Below are positions 1 to 9,294 of a stretch of DNA of 64,000 bases, piece after piece. The position numbers were made by a program, and so were the translations under genes. The notes under the pieces were generated by a model. The model saw only the letters and a list, made by a program, of their open reading frames with translations, made no database searches and was not told the origin of the DNA. Source of the DNA: Arcobacter sp. LA11 (lineage in GTDB: Bacteria; Campylobacterota; Campylobacteria; Campylobacterales; Arcobacteraceae); assembly GCF_001895145.1 (NCBI RefSeq), contig NZ_BDIR01000002.1:248001-312000 (forward strand). Reading direction: 5' to 3'. How positions within the stretch are numbered: the stretch's first letter is position 1; every line of letters begins with the position of its first letter.

Positions 1-1
1 T

Positions 2-847
2 GAAGTACATGGTATTAGGAAAAATGGTGAGGTCTTTGATATTATGGTCAAAGGAACTAATACTATTATAAATGGTAAAAAAGTAAGAATTTCTTCTGTT
101 GTGGATATTAGTGAAATGAAATATAAAGAGAAAATGTTATTTCAACAATCAAAAATGGCTTCAATGGGTGAGATGATTGATAATATTGCTCATCAGTGGA
201 GACAGCCTTTAAGTTTGATTAGTAGTGTATCAACAGGCTTAGAATTAAAAATACAATTAGATATTTCCAATAAAGAAGAAAGTACCAATGATTTAAAGAA
301 AATAAATAATACAGTACAACATCTGTCTCAAACAATTGATGATTTTAGAAACTTTTTTAAATCAGATAAAGAGATGACAAGATTTTCTGTTTTAGATGCA
401 ATAAAGAGAAGTCTATTTCTTTTAGATGCAATATTTAAAGATAATAATATTATAGTAGTTTTTGAAACACAAGAAGATGTAATTATAAGTAATTATGAAA
501 ATGAGTTTACTCAAGCACTGGTAAATATTTTTTACAATGCAAAAGATGCGATGGAAAATAAAACTAAAAATAAATATATATTTATTAATTTAGGTATTAA
601 TGAGCAAGATGTTGAACTAAAAATAAGGGATAGTGCAGCTGGAATAGATAAAGATATTATTGAAAATATTTTTGAGCCATATTTTACAACAAAACATCAA
701 TCTCAGGGAACAGGAATAGGCTTATATATGACTCATCAAATTATTGAAAATCATATGAGAGGTTCTATTTTAGTTGAAAATAATACCTATGATTATGAAA
801 AAGAAAAACTCACTGGTGCAGAATTTATAATTAAACTTCCTTTATAA
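2..847 (+). CDS. PAS sensor histidine kinase, C-terminal part
   Basis: The frame is open from base 2, so the gene begins upstream of the window. The first visible residues look like the end of a PAS domain (HGIRKNGEVFDI, then VVDIS). An H-box follows with IAHQWRQPL, the form common in Campylobacterota kinases. The N-box is NIFYNAKDAM, and the G2-type motif is GTGIGLYM near the C terminus. The G1 motif reads DSAAGI instead of the usual DNGGGI. It would autophosphorylate on the H-box histidine and pass phosphate to a response regulator. No regulator gene is visible next to it and its signal is unknown. Only the 282 C-terminal residues are present. Confidence 0.85.
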   Translation, partial: EVHGIRKNGEVFDIMVKGTNTIINGKKVRISSVVDISEMKYKEKMLFQQSKMASMGEMIDNIAHQWRQPLSLISSVSTGLELKIQLDISNKEESTNDLKKINNTVQHLSQTIDDFRNFFKSDKEMTRFSVLDAIKRSLFLLDAIFKDNNIIVVFETQEDVIISNYENEFTQALVNIFYNAKDAMENKTKNKYIFINLGINEQDVELKIRDSAAGIDKDIIENIFEPYFTTKHQSQGTGIGLYMTHQIIENHMRGSILVENNTYDYEKEKLTGAEFIIKLPL

Positions 848-892
848 AAATTAATTTGATTTTAATCATTAAAAGTTTTACCTAAATTTAGA

Positions 893-898
893 TATAAT
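893..898 (+). promoter_or_regulatory. -10 promoter box for the aroK operon
   Basis: TATAAT lies about 40 bases before the aroK start, after an AT-rich stretch and with no clear -35 box. That is normal for the main sigma factor in Campylobacterota. It is the only good -10 match in the gap between the kinase and aroK. Confidence 0.5.
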
Positions 899-939
899 CT
901 TCGGATTTATCATTTATAACATATATTAGGAAACTTAAA

Positions 940-1452
940 TTGAGTAAAAAAAGTAATATAATTTTAATTGGTTTTATGGGAGTTGGAAAAGGTACTGTTG
1001 CTAGGGCATTAGTAAAATCCTCTGACTACTTTGCTATAGATACTGATGATTTAATTGAAAGCATGGAAAATAGGAAAGTAAAAAAGATTTTTAAAAAAGA
1101 GGGTGAACCTTATTTTAGAAACCTTGAAAAAAAATGTTCTAAATGGCTTGAAAAAAATGTAGATAATACTATTATTTCTACAGGTGGAGGATTCTTTAAA
1201 CAAGAAAATATCCACAAAATAGGAAAAATAATCTATTTAGAGTCAAGTTTTGAAGGTATTTTACATAGAATTAAAAGTGCTCCAAATGCAAAAGCAAAAT
1301 TAAAAAAACGTCCTTTACTTAAAAATTTAAAAGAAGCAAAAAAACTTTATGAACAAAGAGTTCAAGACTATAAAAGAGTTTCTGATGTTACAATATGTGT
1401 TGAAAATAGGGATATGAAAGATATCATAAAAGATATATTAGGGAATATATAA
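940..1452 (+). CDS. aroK: Shikimate kinase
   Basis: Shikimate kinase phosphorylates the 3-hydroxyl of shikimate with ATP in the chorismate pathway. The length of 170 residues is typical. The P-loop is at residues 11-19, followed by the Asp pair D34/D36, the FRxxE motif (R60, E63) and the GGG loop at 82-84 that contacts shikimate. The P-loop reads GVGKGT, so the usual Ser/Thr after Lys is Gly with Thr one place later. This form is familiar from adenylate kinases and unusual for AroK. The start is TTG with AGGAAA upstream. Its stop codon overlaps the hisD start (TAATG), suggesting translational coupling. Confidence 0.9.
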   Translation: MSKKSNIILIGFMGVGKGTVARALVKSSDYFAIDTDDLIESMENRKVKKIFKKEGEPYFRNLEKKCSKWLEKNVDNTIISTGGGFFKQENIHKIGKIIYLESSFEGILHRIKSAPNAKAKLKKRPLLKNLKEAKKLYEQRVQDYKRVSDVTICVENRDMKDIIKDILGNI

Positions 1453-2750
1453 TGAGAATAATTAATACTACAGATGCAAATTTTGAACAAGAATTTGAAA
1501 ATATACTTGCACGTGCAAAAACAGATATAAAAGAAGTATCTGCAATTGTTACAAATATAATAGATGAGATAGTAGAAGATGGAAATGAAGCACTTAAATC
1601 TCATATAGAAAAGTTCGATAAATGGGAAGTTAAATCTGACGAAGAATTAATGATTTCACAAGATGAAATGAAAGCTGCATATGACAATATCAGTGAAGAT
1701 TTAAAAAATGCTTTACATATTGCTTACGATAGAATTAAAATATATCATGAAAAACAACTTCCAAAATCTTGGATTGATTTTGAAAAGAATGGGACAGTAT
1801 TAGGACAAAAAGTAACTCCTGTAGATAAAGCAGGTCTTTATATTCCTGGTGGGAAAGCTGCATATCCAAGTTCACTTTTAATGAATGCAATTCCAGCAAT
1901 TGTTGCAGGTGTTGAAGAAATTATCGTTTGTACACCAACGCCAAATAATGAAATAAATGAACTACTTCTTGCAGCATGTCATATTTGTAATATAAGCAAA
2001 GCATATAAAGTTGGAGGAGCAAGTGCTGTTGCTGCTTTAGCTTATGGAACACAAACTATTCCAAAAGTTGATGTTATAACTGGACCTGGGAATATTTTTG
2101 TTGCAACTGCTAAGAAGTTGGTATTTGGTGAAGTAAATATTGATATGATTGCAGGACCTTCGGAAATTGGAATTTTAAGTGATAGCACTGCAAATCCTAA
2201 ATATTTAGCAATTGATTTATTATCACAAGCAGAGCACGATGAAATGGCAAGCTCAATTATGATTACAATTGATGAAGAAGTTGCAAATAAAACTTCTGTT
2301 GAGGTAGATAAATATTTAGAAACTTTATCAAGACGTGAAATTGCTAAAAAATCTATTGATGAAAGAGGAGCAATAATTATTGCCTCAAATATGGATGAAG
2401 CAATTACTCTTATGAATGAAATTGCTCCTGAACATTTAGAAGTAATGACTTCAAATCCATTTGAACTTTTATCAAAAATTAAACACGCCGGTGCAATTTT
2501 CTTAGGTGAAAATACGCCTGAACCTATTGGTGATTATATTGCTGGACCAAATCATACTTTACCTACAGGAAGTACTGCTAAATTTTATAGTCCGTTAAAT
2601 GTAGAAAACTTTATGAAGAAAAGTTCAATTATTAACTTTTCAAAAGATGCAATTGATGAGTTGGGTGAAGCTTGTGCCTTGTTAGCAGATACAGAAGGTT
2701 TAACAGCTCATGCAGAATCAGTTAGAGTTAGATTAAGAGAAGGGAAATAA
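1452..2750 (+). CDS. hisD: Histidinol dehydrogenase
   Basis: HisD catalyses the last two steps of histidine synthesis, oxidising L-histidinol to L-histidine with NAD and a bound zinc ion. The 432-residue length fits the family. Recognisable stretches are GLYIPGGKAAYPS, VITGPGN, GPSEI, the QAEHDE zinc-ligand region, EIAPEHLE with the catalytic Glu/His, and GPNHTLPTG. It overlaps the aroK stop by one base and is followed after 2 bases by the DUF2018 gene, so it probably sits in one operon with them. No other his genes are in the window, so the pathway is scattered. Confidence 0.96.
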   Translation: MRIINTTDANFEQEFENILARAKTDIKEVSAIVTNIIDEIVEDGNEALKSHIEKFDKWEVKSDEELMISQDEMKAAYDNISEDLKNALHIAYDRIKIYHEKQLPKSWIDFEKNGTVLGQKVTPVDKAGLYIPGGKAAYPSSLLMNAIPAIVAGVEEIIVCTPTPNNEINELLLAACHICNISKAYKVGGASAVAALAYGTQTIPKVDVITGPGNIFVATAKKLVFGEVNIDMIAGPSEIGILSDSTANPKYLAIDLLSQAEHDEMASSIMITIDEEVANKTSVEVDKYLETLSRREIAKKSIDERGAIIIASNMDEAITLMNEIAPEHLEVMTSNPFELLSKIKHAGAIFLGENTPEPIGDYIAGPNHTLPTGSTAKFYSPLNVENFMKKSSIINFSKDAIDELGEACALLADTEGLTAHAESVRVRLREGK

Positions 2751-2752
2751 TT

Positions 2753-3049
2753 ATGAGTAAAGATTGGTTTTTAGAAGATGAAGATGATATTTTTACAGGA
2801 AGTCCTAAGTCAAAATATTTTGATATAGCAAATCAAGCTAACAATGAAATAGTTGAAGATGAGTTTGATAAATTATTAGAAAAACTTGCAGTAATGGAAA
2901 CTCTTCTATCTGAAGGTAAAGATGTAGACTTTGATATTAATAAAGTAGTTAAACAATATGCTTTTGAAAATTCAGAAGAGATAGCGGAAATGAAAAAAGG
3001 TCTATACATAGAGCTTGCTGGTGATATTGTTTGTAGATTAGATTCGTAA
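2753..3049 (+). CDS. DUF2018 family small protein
   Basis: This is a 98-residue acidic, helix-rich protein with no signal peptide or membrane segment. Its sequence and position match the DUF2018 family, whose Helicobacter pylori member HP0242 is known as a small knotted dimer of unknown role. In H. pylori this gene also lies close to the polyprenyl synthase, hemA and proS genes, as here. The tight spacing to hisD (2 bases) and to the next gene (8 bases) suggests co-transcription. The function is unknown. Confidence 0.8.
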   Translation: MSKDWFLEDEDDIFTGSPKSKYFDIANQANNEIVEDEFDKLLEKLAVMETLLSEGKDVDFDINKVVKQYAFENSEEIAEMKKGLYIELAGDIVCRLDS

Positions 3050-3057
3050 GGTTTTTT

Positions 3058-3954
3058 GTGGAAGAGTTACAACAAGTAAAAGAACAGATTAAAAATTTTG
3101 TTATTGAATGTGATGATAAAAAAAGTTTAGAACTTCTTGATTTATTAGCAACAGGAAAGATGTTAAGAAGTAAATTGATTTTAAAAATTGCAGGTATAAA
3201 TCAAGAAACGATTAAACTATGTGCAATAGTTGAAATGATTCATGCTGCATCTCTTCTCCATGATGATGTAATTGATGAAGCAGATACAAGAAGAGGAAAA
3301 CCTTCTATAAATGCACTTTTTGATAATAAAACTTCAATCATGTTTGGAGATATTTTATATTCGAAAGCATTTACAGAGCTTACAAAAATGGATAAAGAAG
3401 TTGCATATACAGTTTCAAATGCAGTAACACTTCTTAGTATTGGAGAGATGTTAGATGTAGATTTAACTGAGACTTTTAATACTTCATACGATAAGTATCT
3501 TGATATGATTTATAAAAAAACTGCATCACTTATTGAAGCTTCTGCAAAATCTGCTGCAATACTTGCTGGATGTGATAAAGATAAATATGCACTATATGGA
3601 AAAAATCTAGGTCTTGCATTTCAAATGATTGATGATATTTTAGATATTACACAAGATAGTAAAACTTTAGGAAAACCTGCAATGCTTGATTTTGTTGAAG
3701 GAAAAGTAACTATTCCATATTTATTATTACATGAAAGAATAGAAGATAAAAAAAGATTAGAATCTTTATATAAAAAACCATTAAGTAGTGATGAGAGTTC
3801 TTGGATTAAAGAACAAATGATTTCTACAAACGCCTTACAAGATTCCATATTAGAGGCACAAAAATTAGGGAAAGAAGCTATCTTAGCAGTTAAAGATGAA
3901 CAGAATGAATCTCTTGTTCAGATTATGGCTGCGATGATTGAAAGAGAGTTTTAA
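3058..3954 (+). CDS. Trans-polyprenyl diphosphate synthase, probably long-chain
   Basis: It condenses isopentenyl diphosphate units onto an allylic diphosphate. Both aspartate-rich motifs are present: DDVID at residues 69-73 followed by DTRRG, and DDILD near residue 191. The residue five places before the first motif is alanine and the one four places before is serine. In this family, small residues there leave the chain-length pocket open and favour long products such as the C40 side chain of quinones. A second family member begins at 63871 and looks like the short-chain (farnesyl) type. The start is GTG, 8 bases after DUF2018, and hemA follows after 3 bases. Confidence 0.88.
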   Translation: MEELQQVKEQIKNFVIECDDKKSLELLDLLATGKMLRSKLILKIAGINQETIKLCAIVEMIHAASLLHDDVIDEADTRRGKPSINALFDNKTSIMFGDILYSKAFTELTKMDKEVAYTVSNAVTLLSIGEMLDVDLTETFNTSYDKYLDMIYKKTASLIEASAKSAAILAGCDKDKYALYGKNLGLAFQMIDDILDITQDSKTLGKPAMLDFVEGKVTIPYLLLHERIEDKKRLESLYKKPLSSDESSWIKEQMISTNALQDSILEAQKLGKEAILAVKDEQNESLVQIMAAMIEREF

Positions 3955-3957
3955 AAT

Positions 3958-5253
3958 ATGAGTTATTTAAGTATAAGTTTTTCACATAAAAATACAGATA
4001 TTCAAACTAGAGAAAAACTTGCATTTCCAAGTGAGGAAAATAAAGATAGATTTTTAAAGCAAATACTTGATGAAGAATTAGTTGATGAAGCAATTTTATT
4101 ATCTACATGTAATAGAGTTGAGATTATAGCTTCTGTTATAAATACAGATTTAGCTGCTAAAACTATTATCAAAAAACTTTGTATTTATTCAGGAATTGAT
4201 TTTGAAAACCTATATGATAGAGCAGATATTTATGAAAATGATGGTGCTATTCACCATCTTTTTTCAGTAGCTTCTGCTCTTGATTCTCTTGTAATTGGGG
4301 AAACACAAATTGTTGGGCAATTAAAAGATGCTTTTAGATTTTCATTAGCAAAAAAGTATTGTGAACAAAATCTTCCTAGAGCTTTACACTATTCTTTTAA
4401 GTGTGCAGCAGCAGTTAGAAATGCTACATCATTAGGAACAGGTTCTGTTTCAGTAGCTTCAACAGCAGTTGCAAAAGCAAAAGAAATTATAGGTGATACT
4501 TGTGGAGTCAAAGCACTTGTAATTGGTGCAGGAGAGATGAGTGAACTTACAATTAAGCATTTATTATCTTCTGGATTTGATGTAGTTTTAACAAGTAGAG
4601 ATACTAAAAAAGCACAAATACTAGCTGATACTTATGAAGAACATGTAGAAGTAGAAGAGTATTCAAATTTGGAAACACTTTTAAGCCAAATTCCTGTTAT
4701 GATTACTGCAACAGCGGCACCATATCCAATAATTACACAAGAAATGACAAAAGAGTGTAATTTTGATAGATATTGGTTTGATATAGCAGTTCCAAGAGAT
4801 ATTGATGAAATAGAATCTCCAGATTTAGAAATTTATTCTGTTGATGATTTACAAGATATTGTTGATAGTAATATGAGCTTAAGAGCAAATCAGGCTAAAA
4901 CAGGATACTCAATTGTAAATAAAATGTCTTTAGAATTTTTTGAATGGTTAAAATCACTTGAAGTAGAACCCGTGATTAAACATATGTATTTAAAAGGTGA
5001 TGAGATAATTGACAAAAAAGTTAAAACTGCTATAAAAAAAGGTTTTATAAGTTCTTCTGATGAAGAAAATATTAGAAAACTTTGTCAAACAGTTATTACA
5101 GAATATTTACATCAGCCATCAAAGAAATTAAAATGTATTTCAAAAGATATGGAGTGTGATATTATTGTAGGAACAGTTCAATCTGTATTTGGACTAAAGT
5201 CTGATTCAAATATGCTAAATAAGTATAAATGTGATCATACAAATGAAAATTAA
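3958..5253 (+). CDS. hemA: Glutamyl-tRNA reductase
   Basis: HemA reduces glutamyl-tRNA to glutamate-1-semialdehyde with NADPH, the first step of C5-pathway haem synthesis. The catalytic cysteine is C51 within LLSTCNRVEI. The GETQIVGQLK stretch and the Rossmann motif VIGAGEM follow, and a C-terminal dimerisation helix region completes a usual length of 431 residues. It sits between the polyprenyl synthase and proS with gaps of 3 and 18 bases. The same order occurs in Helicobacter. Confidence 0.97.
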   Translation: MSYLSISFSHKNTDIQTREKLAFPSEENKDRFLKQILDEELVDEAILLSTCNRVEIIASVINTDLAAKTIIKKLCIYSGIDFENLYDRADIYENDGAIHHLFSVASALDSLVIGETQIVGQLKDAFRFSLAKKYCEQNLPRALHYSFKCAAAVRNATSLGTGSVSVASTAVAKAKEIIGDTCGVKALVIGAGEMSELTIKHLLSSGFDVVLTSRDTKKAQILADTYEEHVEVEEYSNLETLLSQIPVMITATAAPYPIITQEMTKECNFDRYWFDIAVPRDIDEIESPDLEIYSVDDLQDIVDSNMSLRANQAKTGYSIVNKMSLEFFEWLKSLEVEPVIKHMYLKGDEIIDKKVKTAIKKGFISSSDEENIRKLCQTVITEYLHQPSKKLKCISKDMECDIIVGTVQSVFGLKSDSNMLNKYKCDHTNEN

Positions 5254-5271
5254 AAAATAGGATTAAATTAA

Positions 5272-6993
5272 ATGAAATTTTCTCAAATGTTTATGCCAAC
5301 AACAAAAGAGACTCCAAGCGATGCTACACTACCTTCTCATCAATACTTAATAAGAGGTGGATTTATATCTCAAAGTGGTGCAGGTTTATATGATTTTATG
5401 CCATTAGGAAAAATTGTATTAGATAAAATTAGAGCAGTTGTAAAAGAAGAGATGGATAACACAGGAGCAAATGAAATGTTATGTTCTTTTGTTACACCTC
5501 AATCTTTTTGGGATGAATCAGGACGTTCTATTACTATGGGAAATGAATTATTACGTTTTAAAGATAGAAAAAATGCTGAGTATGTGTTAAGTCCTACAAA
5601 TGAAGAATCAGTTGTTAATATGGTTAAAAATAGAATCACTTCTTATAAAAATTTACCTGTTAATCTTTATCACATAAACTTAAAGTTTAGAGATGAAGCA
5701 AGACCACGATTTGGGTTAATGAGAGGTAGAGAATTCTTAATGAAAGATGCTTACTCTTTCCATGCAACAAATGAAGATTTAGTTAGAGAATTCAATGTTA
5801 TGGAAGAAGCTTATAAAAAAGTTTATACAAGGCTTGGATTAGAATTTAGAGTTGTTGATGCAGATTCAGGAGCAATTGGTGGTTCAGGTTCAAAAGAATT
5901 CATGGTTTTAGCAAATTCAGGAGAAGATACGATTGTTGTATGTCCTGATTGTGATTATGGTGCAAATATTGAAGCAGCTACAAGAGCTAAAAAAGAAGTT
6001 AAAAAATGGCATGAATTGACTGATGGTGTAGTAAAAATGGAAAAAGTTTTAACTGAAGGTATGAAAACTATTGAAGATGTTTCAAACTTTTTAAGTACTC
6101 CAAAAGCACAATCAATTAAAGCAGTTATAAAAAAAGCTGTTTATGAAGAATTTTCAAAAATTGTAGTTTTCTTTGTAAGAGGAGATGATGAACTTGAAGA
6201 AACAAAAGCTACAAATGCAATTGATTGTTTAGAGTTAGTTGATGCTTCAGAAGAAGAAATCGCTGCTGTTGGACTTTGTGCTGGATATTGTGGACCATTT
6301 AATTTACCAGAAGAAATTACGTTTGTAGTTGATAATGAATTAGAAAATGAGATTGGTTTAGTTTGTGGTGCAAATGAAGAAAATTACCACTATACAGGTA
6401 CTGATTTATCTACTTTAAAAGATGTTAAATATTTTGATTTAATAGCAGTTCAAGAAGGAGACAAATGTACTTCTTGTGGTGGAGATTTATATTACACAAA
6501 AGGAATTGAAGCTGGACATATTTTCCAATTGGGTACAAAATACTCTGAAGCTATGGATGCTAAATTTTTAGATGAAAATGGAAAAGCCCAAGCTTTTATT
6601 ATGGGATGTTACGGAATAGGTGTTTCTAGATTAGTTGCAGCTGTAATCGAACAAAACCATGATGAAAAAGGTTGTATTTGGACAAAAGAGACTGCACCAT
6701 TTTTAGTAGATGTTATTGTTTCAAATGCAAAGAAAGAAGAAGAACTTGAAGCTGGTATAAAAATATATGAAGATTTAAAAGCTTTAGGTATAGATACAAT
6801 TTTAGATGATAGAAAAAAAGAGAGATTTGGTTTTAAAATGGGAGATTTTGAATTAATAGGATTCCCATATGCAGTAGTAGTTGGTAAAAAACTACAAGAT
6901 GGTATAGTTGAAATTGTAGATAGAAAAACTTTAGAAAAAGAAGAAGTTGATATCAAAAGAGTTACAGAAAAACTATATTCAAAAATTAAATAA
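5272..6993 (+). CDS. proS: Prolyl-tRNA synthetase, bacterial type
   Basis: ProS charges tRNA-Pro with proline. At 573 residues it is the long bacterial form. Class II motif 2 is the [17 protein letters not shown] stretch. The editing insertion (YbaK-like) lies at about residues 250-390, then comes motif 3 around [14 protein letters not shown], and the anticodon-binding domain is C-terminal. Within the insertion, [12 protein letters not shown] matches the usual mischarged-alanine editing domain. It is the last gene of the aroK-to-proS run and is followed by a small inverted repeat. Confidence 0.97.
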   Translation: MKFSQMFMPTTKETPSDATLPSHQYLIRGGFISQSGAGLYDFMPLGKIVLDKIRAVVKEEMDNTGANEMLCSFVTPQSFWDESGRSITMGNELLRFKDRKNAEYVLSPTNEESVVNMVKNRITSYKNLPVNLYHINLKFRDEARPRFGLMRGREFLMKDAYSFHATNEDLVREFNVMEEAYKKVYTRLGLEFRVVDADSGAIGGSGSKEFMVLANSGEDTIVVCPDCDYGANIEAATRAKKEVKKWHELTDGVVKMEKVLTEGMKTIEDVSNFLSTPKAQSIKAVIKKAVYEEFSKIVVFFVRGDDELEETKATNAIDCLELVDASEEEIAAVGLCAGYCGPFNLPEEITFVVDNELENEIGLVCGANEENYHYTGTDLSTLKDVKYFDLIAVQEGDKCTSCGGDLYYTKGIEAGHIFQLGTKYSEAMDAKFLDENGKAQAFIMGCYGIGVSRLVAAVIEQNHDEKGCIWTKETAPFLVDVIVSNAKKEEELEAGIKIYEDLKALGIDTILDDRKKERFGFKMGDFELIGFPYAVVVGKKLQDGIVEIVDRKTLEKEEVDIKRVTEKLYSKIK

Positions 6994-6999
6994 TATTTA

Positions 7000-7015
7000 T
7001 TCTTATTCATAAGAA
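7000..7015. terminator. Inverted repeat behind proS
   Basis: TTCTTAT and ATAAGAA form a 7-base inverted repeat separated by TC just after the proS stop. It is followed by a run of A on the plus strand rather than T, so it is a weak terminator candidate at best. Confidence 0.3.
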
Positions 7016-7023
7016 AAAAATAG

Positions 7024-7029
7024 TATAAT
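7024..7029 (+). promoter_or_regulatory. -10 promoter box for mscS
   Basis: TATAAT lies 25 bases before the ATG of the small mechanosensitive channel gene, between proS and that gene. An AGGAGAG ribosome-binding site follows at about 7046. No -35 box is evident. Confidence 0.5.
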
Positions 7030-7054
7030 ACGAAAACTTTTTATAGGAGAGAAA

Positions 7055-7864
7055 ATGGATAGTGTTCAAACTGTTACAGATATGGTTGGTTTATATGCTT
7101 TAAACATTGCTGTTGCAATTGTAATCTTTGTAATTGGTAAGTGGGTTGCTAAAAAAATTACTGAATTAGCAGCTAAGTTACTTAGAAAAAAAGAAGGAAT
7201 GGATGAAACATTAGTAAATTTTATTGATGATATTATTTATTATGTTTTAATGGTAATAGTTATTTTAACTTCATTAAAACAGTTAGGTGTTGATACAACT
7301 TCATTTTTCGCAATCTTAGGTGCAGCAGGTCTTGCTGTTGGTTTAGCATTAAAAGATTCTTTAGGAAACTTTGCATCTGGTGTTATGATTATAATGTTCA
7401 AACCATTTAAAATTGGTGATGTTATAACAGCTGCTGGAGTTACAGGAAAAGTAGAAGAAGTATTTATTTTCAATACTGTTATGATTACTCCAGATAACCA
7501 AAAAATGATTGTTCCAAATGGTGCAATTACAGCCGGATCAATTACAAATATTAATGCAAGACCTACTAGAAGAGTAGATTTAGTTGTTGGTATTGGGTAT
7601 GATGATGATATAAAGAAAGCAAAAGAAGTTCTAACTTCTATTGTAAATGGAAATGATAAAGTACTTTTAGACAAAGGTATTACAGTTGCAGTTTCTGAAC
7701 TAGCAGATTCATCAGTTAACTTTGTTGTTAGAGCTTGGGTTAATACTCCTGATTATTGGGATGTTAAATTTGGTCTAACTGAAACTATAAAAACAACATT
7801 TGATAAAGAAGGAATTTCAATTCCTTACCCTCAACAGGATGTTCATCACTACAACAACGATTAA
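7055..7864 (+). CDS. Small-conductance mechanosensitive channel (MscS type)
   Basis: MscS channels open under membrane tension and release solutes during osmotic downshock. This 269-residue protein has the minimal layout: three membrane helices in the first ~125 residues and a cytoplasmic beta/alpha vestibule. The pore helix is the Gly/Ala-rich stretch GAAGLAVGLALKDSLGNFA, followed by FKPFKIGD, a family hallmark. Its 3' end overlaps the cca start by 26 bases. A paralogue lies at 14771-15577 on the other strand. Confidence 0.93.
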   Translation: MDSVQTVTDMVGLYALNIAVAIVIFVIGKWVAKKITELAAKLLRKKEGMDETLVNFIDDIIYYVLMVIVILTSLKQLGVDTTSFFAILGAAGLAVGLALKDSLGNFASGVMIIMFKPFKIGDVITAAGVTGKVEEVFIFNTVMITPDNQKMIVPNGAITAGSITNINARPTRRVDLVVGIGYDDDIKKAKEVLTSIVNGNDKVLLDKGITVAVSELADSSVNFVVRAWVNTPDYWDVKFGLTETIKTTFDKEGISIPYPQQDVHHYNND

Positions 7865-9230
7865 TATCCCTAAAGTCTTAGAAGAGATTCTTCTTGACTT
7901 AAGAAGTATTGGCGCTTTGCCAATACTTGTTGGTGGATGTGTAAGAGATAGCTTTTTAGATATTCCATCAAAAGATTATGATATTGAAATTTTCAATATT
8001 GATTCTTTAGAAACTATAGAAAAATCACTTAAAAAATTTGGCCGAGTTAAAGAAGTAGGTAAATCATTTGGTGTTTTAGCTTTACGAATTGAAGATTTTG
8101 ATTTTGATTTTACATTAGCAAGAACTGAGAAAAAAATAGATTCAGGACATACAGGTTTTGAAGTTACTACAAAAGCAAACTTATCATATGAAGAAGCTAG
8201 TTTAAGAAGAGATTTTACAATTAACTCAATTGGATATGACTTTTCTAAAAAACAATTTTTAGACCCTCATAATGGAATAGAAGATTTAAAAAATAGAACT
8301 TTACGACATATAAAAGATGAAACTTTTATAGAAGACCCATTAAGAGTTTATAGAGCTGTTCAATTTGCTTCAAGATTTAATCTTCAATTAGATGAAAAAA
8401 CATTTGGTTTATGTGGACAAATGGTAGAGAAAAATGACTTAGTTGAACTTCCAAAAGAGAGAGTTTTTGAAGAGTTTAAAAAACTGTTTTTAAAATCAGA
8501 AAAACCCTCATATGGATTTGAACTTATAAAAGAGTTAGGTATCTTAAAATATTTTCCTGAACTTGCTCTACTTGTAGGATGTGAGCAAGACAAAGAATAC
8601 CATCCTGAAGGTGATGTATGGGTTCATACCCTTATGACTTTAGATGAGATGGTAAAATATAAAACAGATGATGATTATAGAGATTTATATCTTTTTTATG
8701 CACTTCTTTGTCATGATTTAGGAAAGCCACTTTGTACAAAAGAGATTGAAGGAAGAATCACTTCACATAAACACGAATCACTAGGTATTGAACCAACTAT
8801 CAGTTTTCTTTCAAAAATCACAAATGAAAAAAGATTTATAGAAAAAATCATTCCTCTTGTAAAAAATCATTTAGCTCCATTTCAACTATATAAAGCAGAA
8901 TCTTCAATCAAAGCAGTAAAAAGACTCTCTTTAAAATGTAATATCGAAGATTTATCTATAGTTTGCCTTGCAGATTGTAAAGGTAGGACTATCCCAGATA
9001 AAGATAAATGTGATAAGGCTGTATCTTGGCTTTTAGAAAAAGCAAGAGAAATGAATATCTCTAATGAAGGATTAAAACCATTAGTTCAAGGCAGAGATTT
9101 GATAGATTTAGGAATGAACCCCTCAAAAGAGTTTAAAGATATTCTAGAGTATGCATTAAACTTGCAAATAGAAGAAAATCTAAATAAAGAAGAAATTTTA
9201 ATAAATATCAAAAAAAATCTAAGAAAATAG
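7839..9230 (+). CDS. cca: CCA tRNA nucleotidyltransferase / poly(A) polymerase family protein with HD domain
   Basis: The family adds or repairs the CCA end of tRNA. The N-terminal head has LVGGCVRDSFLDIPSKDYDIE, with the acidic pair (DYDIE) that binds metal, and RRDFTINSIGYD further on. An HD-type hydrolase motif (CHDLGKP) lies near residue 290, with histidines downstream (SHKHES). ATG at 7839 is preferred; it overlaps mscS by 26 bases. A TTG at 7800 would add 13 residues but has no ribosome-binding site. Neither start has a well-spaced one. This is the only such gene in view, so CCA addition is the likeliest role. Confidence 0.85.
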   Translation: MFITTTTINIPKVLEEILLDLRSIGALPILVGGCVRDSFLDIPSKDYDIEIFNIDSLETIEKSLKKFGRVKEVGKSFGVLALRIEDFDFDFTLARTEKKIDSGHTGFEVTTKANLSYEEASLRRDFTINSIGYDFSKKQFLDPHNGIEDLKNRTLRHIKDETFIEDPLRVYRAVQFASRFNLQLDEKTFGLCGQMVEKNDLVELPKERVFEEFKKLFLKSEKPSYGFELIKELGILKYFPELALLVGCEQDKEYHPEGDVWVHTLMTLDEMVKYKTDDDYRDLYLFYALLCHDLGKPLCTKEIEGRITSHKHESLGIEPTISFLSKITNEKRFIEKIIPLVKNHLAPFQLYKAESSIKAVKRLSLKCNIEDLSIVCLADCKGRTIPDKDKCDKAVSWLLEKAREMNISNEGLKPLVQGRDLIDLGMNPSKEFKDILEYALNLQIEENLNKEEILINIKKNLRK

Positions 9231-9294
9231 TATTTTTTTATAACCCGTTAAATTATATTTGAATAGAATACCTTAAATAAAATTAGGTTATCAA

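Noticed and set aside
6609-7010. Minus-strand open frame of 133 codons inside proS
   Set aside because: Ser- and Ile-rich translation typical of the antisense of an AT-rich gene; proS is certain on the other strand.
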